Positions 8,428-10,976 of a DNA stretch of 10,976 nt are shown here, piece after piece (the first letter of the stretch is position 1; every line of letters starts with the position of its first letter). Source of the DNA: Thoreauomyces humboldtii (Eukaryota > Chytridiomycota > Chytridiomycetes > Spizellomycetales > Powellomycetaceae); assembly GCA_027596035.1 (NCBI GenBank), contig JADGJA010000770.1, positions 1 to 10,976 of the forward strand. The letters are read 5' to 3'. The notes under the pieces were generated by a model. The model was given only the letters and a program-made list of their open reading frames with translations. It had not been told where the DNA came from and made no database searches. Made by a program: the position numbers and the translations under genes.

Positions 8428-9575
8428 ATGACATCTGCAGACTGTTACCACGTCGAGAAGTTCTTGCGGAAACGCCCGCCTTTGGACTTGGAGGACGGGT
8501 TTAAACATATGAGATCGGAGTAAAGAGTCACGCCCATAGAGGACGACAGCTCTGTGGATTGACCAATTCAACAACGATCCACTTCTCATGCGTCTGAGCA
8601 ACCCGGGATGGACACCTTGGCAGATTGAACAGATGTTTGCCGCGGTCCGTGGTCTCGTATACGGGAAAGCAGAGGTCCCAAGCAACCTTCCGAAGTCGCG
8701 CAGCAAGTCCAGTGTTCAGACGGCGGTGGCGGCTGAGACTTCCGCGGCGGCACCAGACCCGCATACCCCTGGTTGGGATGCCAAACCACAGCGGTTTAGG
8801 GAGGGCACGGTGAACGGAGGAATTTGGTATGAGCGCGACACCCGGGTCGATGTGTCTACAATCAGTAAGTATGATGGAGGAGAACGCGACAGTGCCTGGG
8901 AGTCTCCGCTGAACATATTGGACACAGCCGGGGCGACTAGTCTTGTTGTGGACATTCTGAACTTCTTCCATGGTCGCGACCGGAGACGCCGTATCTTTTC
9001 CCTCTCAAAGAACTACTACAACATTATGGGGTTCGCTGCCGTGTACCCGCCTCACTTGAACGTCAACAAGACATCCATGTTTCATTATGATTTGTTGGGG
9101 GACTCTAAGGTTATGGGTGTCCTTCTGGTGTTCGGGGATTTTGACGCGGAGTGCGGCGGCCTCATCTTAAACGAACAAAAGGTGCGCGTCGGCACACGCA
9201 TGAGAGCAAACAGAAGAAAGGGATGACAGCATGGACTGATGGATCCCTTCAGTCGCATACCACCAGACTGTTATCAAAATCGCCAGCGGGCAAGTCATTG
9301 TGGCGGCCTTTGACCGGTTGATGCACTGCGTGGAGGAATTCCCTGGGACCGACCGGCGATTCAGCTTACTCTTCAGCAGTAACGGCGGAGTAACGGATTC
9401 CGCGAGATTAGAGGACGAGGAGCGAGAGGCGTGGAGGGTGCACCTAGAACGGCCTCTTGCGCCGCTTGGAAGGGGCTTGCCCTGCCCGCGGGCGCAAACA
9501 ACGTTTATAAGACTACCTGCTTCTCACGTCCATGGTCAAGGGATCCCCACCAATGTTCCTTGTCACTTCTTTTAA
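8428..9575 (+). CDS. Putative 2-oxoglutarate/Fe(II) dioxygenase-fold protein, function unknown
   Basis: I do not recognise the exact family, but the C-terminal half carries the double-stranded beta-helix pattern of 2OG/Fe(II) oxygenases. The preferred model has exons 8428-8519, 8599-8864, 8928-9181 and 9267-9575 (306 aa, phases consistent). The proposed metal and co-substrate residues are His172-x-Asp174 (FHYD), a GDFDAECGGLIL strand-turn (189-200), distal His224 (DRLMHCV) and Arg234/Arg235 followed by Ser237 (DRRFSLLF). The spacing from the distal His to Arg, 10 or 11 residues, suits the fold. Introns at 8865-8927 (GTAAGT donor, CACAG acceptor, in frame without a stop) and 9182-9266 are well supported. 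The junction at 8520-8598 is weak because its acceptor is GAG. The start is also open: ATG 8428 has A at -3, while the same frame is open back to ATG 8125 (407 aa). A TET/JBP-like oxygenase, common in some fungi, is one possibility, but the substrate cannot be read from the sequence. The last 60 or so residues are of uncertain reality. Confidence 0.6.
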
Positions 9576-9727
9576 TCGTGTGGACTCCTTCAGCGTCTGT
9601 GAGCAACGAACCCTTTCGTAAAGCGTTTTCGCACTAACCGACCGAGGCAGCAGGTAAACTTTTGTACAGATGCTATTCAACGAATCTAAGGGCTTGAGCG
9701 GCATAGAGGAAAGGGGTTGCCTGCTGC
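9576..9727. other. Short gap between convergent genes
   Basis: These 152 bp separate the stop codons of the oxygenase-like gene and the winged-helix gene, which converge here. I see no gene, strong hairpin or repeat. It presumably holds both 3' UTR ends, and may contain further coding sequence of the oxygenase-like gene if that gene has another intron. Confidence 0.4.
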
Positions 9728-10909
9728 TTACGCCTCCTCAAAGTCCACCTTCTCTAACGTCTTCTCCATGAACCCTGCAAATCGTTCAGCTTGAGCAGTC
9801 AGAAGATCCTTTACGAGTTCAGAATAACCCGGTGTATCGGGCAAGCGCCGAATGACAATCTTCATAAGGTGTTGCTTGTCCGACATGTGGGTCCAAGTTC
9901 CGGTGATCCGGCCCTCCGTCAGCACAGTAGCCATGATGATACCATTCTTCGTCCAAACACGGCCCTTGTGCTCGGGAGGAATCCAAAAGCCCTTATCAAC
10001 GTGCGCTAGCAGAATGGGATCGAAACGGAACAGGAGGCGAGCAGGCCACTCGGGTAGTGGCGGTACAGGAGACGTCAGGAGAGTCAAGTTCGTTGTAGCG
10101 CAATAAAAAACGTCCTTCTTTTTTGACGACACGCCAGCTTCAACGGTGACGATGACGATTTCGCACGAGCTAAGGAGAGCTCTGACGACCGTTTGAGATG
10201 GCCCGGCGGTGAGGCCCATATAATATCGAAAGTCAGCTTCAGTAGCCGGTCCATACGTGCCGAAGTATCGGCGCGCGGCCAGCTTTAAGGCCTCCTCCAT
10301 CGAGGGTGTGCTCCAGGTGTCATCGGCTGGGAAGAAGCGATTTCGCGGGGCCAAGACTGATTCGCTTCCGACCCCATCCACGTCCCACCTGGCCCCCTGA
10401 CCTTCGACGGTTGCACACATAAAGATCGAGTATTGAAGCTTTGCCGGATACCCAGCTGTCGCTACATCGGAACCGCGAACGTGCTTTCCAGCGGCGAGAA
10501 CCCCAGCGAAATACTCCCGGGCTGCGGCAAGTTGCGCCGCTGAGTCGCGGCCTGTCACGGCTCCCGTCTGCACTTGCTTCTCTCGATGAGCTATGACACC
10601 GGGACCCACGGAGGCGCAGACGGACGACCAGTCATCAGCATCGAAAAGCTGCAGCGTGCTCCGTTGTCCCCAGATCCGCACAAAGCCGGACGGCTCTTGG
10701 TACCACTTTTGGAACTTGCCGAGAGTTAGAGGCTCAACTCCTTCATCTTCAGATTTCGCTTCTGAAGCACCGCCTTTCAGCCTTTGCCAGAGAGAGACGA
10801 AAGCAGCTGTGGGTTCTTGAGCCTGAATCCCGAAGTGCTTGGCCGCCAACGCACGCACGCCGGGAACACCTTCCAGGTGCTCGGGTGTTATACAAACGTG
10901 ACTGTACAT
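9728..10909 (-). CDS. HTH_42 winged-helix protein, AlkZ-like DNA glycosylase candidate
   Basis: The unbroken 393-aa frame matches the HTH_42 (PF06224) winged-helix family. Bacterial members AlkZ and YcaQ/AlkX are DNA glycosylases that release alkylated bases and unhook interstrand cross-links. Visible landmarks are FGIQAQEP (26-33), where Gln29-Ala30-Gln31 equals the catalytic Q-hydrophobic-Q of the AlkZ branch (YcaQ has Q-x-D). Others are FVRIWGQRSTLQLF, corresponding to the family RGTLHL element with Gln for His, then ARRYFGTYGPATEADFRYYMGL, LLFRFDPILLAHVDKGFWIP and IIMATVLTEGRITGTW. ATG 10909 is the first ATG, but the segment before QAQ is some 8-10 residues shorter than I recall for AlkZ. 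A plausible acceptor (TGTACAG, ending at 10902) suggests a short first exon beyond the window edge. Unlike TTLL and MCCB, the gene has no intron across about 1.2 kb. Glycosylase activity is inferred from family and motif. A general winged-helix DNA-binding role is the alternative. Confidence 0.82.
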   Translation of the reverse strand: MYSHVCITPEHLEGVPGVRALAAKHFGIQAQEPTAAFVSLWQRLKGGASEAKSEDEGVEPLTLGKFQKWYQEPSGFVRIWGQRSTLQLFDADDWSSVCASVGPGVIAHREKQVQTGAVTGRDSAAQLAAAREYFAGVLAAGKHVRGSDVATAGYPAKLQYSIFMCATVEGQGARWDVDGVGSESVLAPRNRFFPADDTWSTPSMEEALKLAARRYFGTYGPATEADFRYYMGLTAGPSQTVVRALLSSCEIVIVTVEAGVSSKKKDVFYCATTNLTLLTSPVPPLPEWPARLLFRFDPILLAHVDKGFWIPPEHKGRVWTKNGIIMATVLTEGRITGTWTHMSDKQHLMKIVIRRLPDTPGYSELVKDLLTAQAERFAGFMEKTLEKVDFEEA

Positions 10910-10920
10910 TTGAGTCACCA

Positions 10921-10945
10921 AAGTAAGTGACGGCCAAAGTAAGTG
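10921..10945. repeat. Two 9-bp direct repeats AAGTAAGTG
   Basis: AAGTAAGTG occurs at 10921-10929 and again at 10937-10945, a 16-bp period. The pair lies just upstream of the winged-helix gene's first ATG on its leading side, so it could be a promoter element pair or lie within a 5' intron. The copies are exact but short. Confidence 0.4.
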
Positions 10946-10976
10946 TAGAGTAGCGCTAACTACCCCGGAGGTATTC

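Noticed and set aside
8080..8706. A 208-codon frame on the - strand
   Set aside because: It is antisense to the oxygenase-like gene, has no domain and unlikely composition, and extends into the promoter of MCCB. It looks like a shadow frame.
1..10976. CRISPR arrays, tRNA or rRNA genes, transposon ends, or a bacterial-type operon
   Set aside because: No regularly spaced repeats, cloverleaf-like sequence, transposase fragment or terminal repeat pair was seen. The genes have spliceosomal introns, so an operon reading does not apply.

Overview
The window is nuclear DNA of an intron-rich eukaryote. Protein families can be read in five genes, but most of them only after removing short GT-AG introns (54-98 bp, often with CTGAC or CTAAC branch sites). 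A TTLL4-type tubulin polyglutamylase lies beside a fungal-style OCA/SIW14-family pseudophosphatase. Because polyglutamylases of this kind generally accompany cilia or flagella, a zoosporic, chytrid-like fungus is the best guess. A non-fungal flagellated lineage is not excluded.

Layout: 1-588 has no recognisable gene but contains a near-perfect 34-bp inverted repeat. 589-3442 (+) is the nine-exon TTLL gene. 3612-4931 (-) is the single-exon OCA-family gene, convergent with TTLL. 5048-7939 (-) is the 19-exon beta subunit of mitochondrial 3-methylcrotonyl-CoA carboxylase, whose reading frame I could rebuild completely. 7940-8427 is the divergent promoter/leader region with a GTACT microsatellite, a pyrimidine-rich stretch and a possible uORF. 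8428-9575 (+) is a probable 2-oxoglutarate/Fe(II) dioxygenase-fold protein of unknown role whose 5' structure is uncertain. 9728-10909 (-) is an essentially intronless HTH_42 winged-helix protein with the Q-A-Q motif of AlkZ-type DNA glycosylases.

The genes do not form a pathway: leucine catabolism, tubulin modification, a pseudophosphatase, a possible oxygenase and a possible DNA-repair glycosylase sit side by side, as is usual in a compact eukaryotic genome. The most noteworthy items are the AlkZ-like gene (a mainly bacterial family, without introns in an intron-dense neighbourhood) and the uncharacterised oxygenase next to MCCB. I see no mobile element, CRISPR array, rRNA or tRNA.
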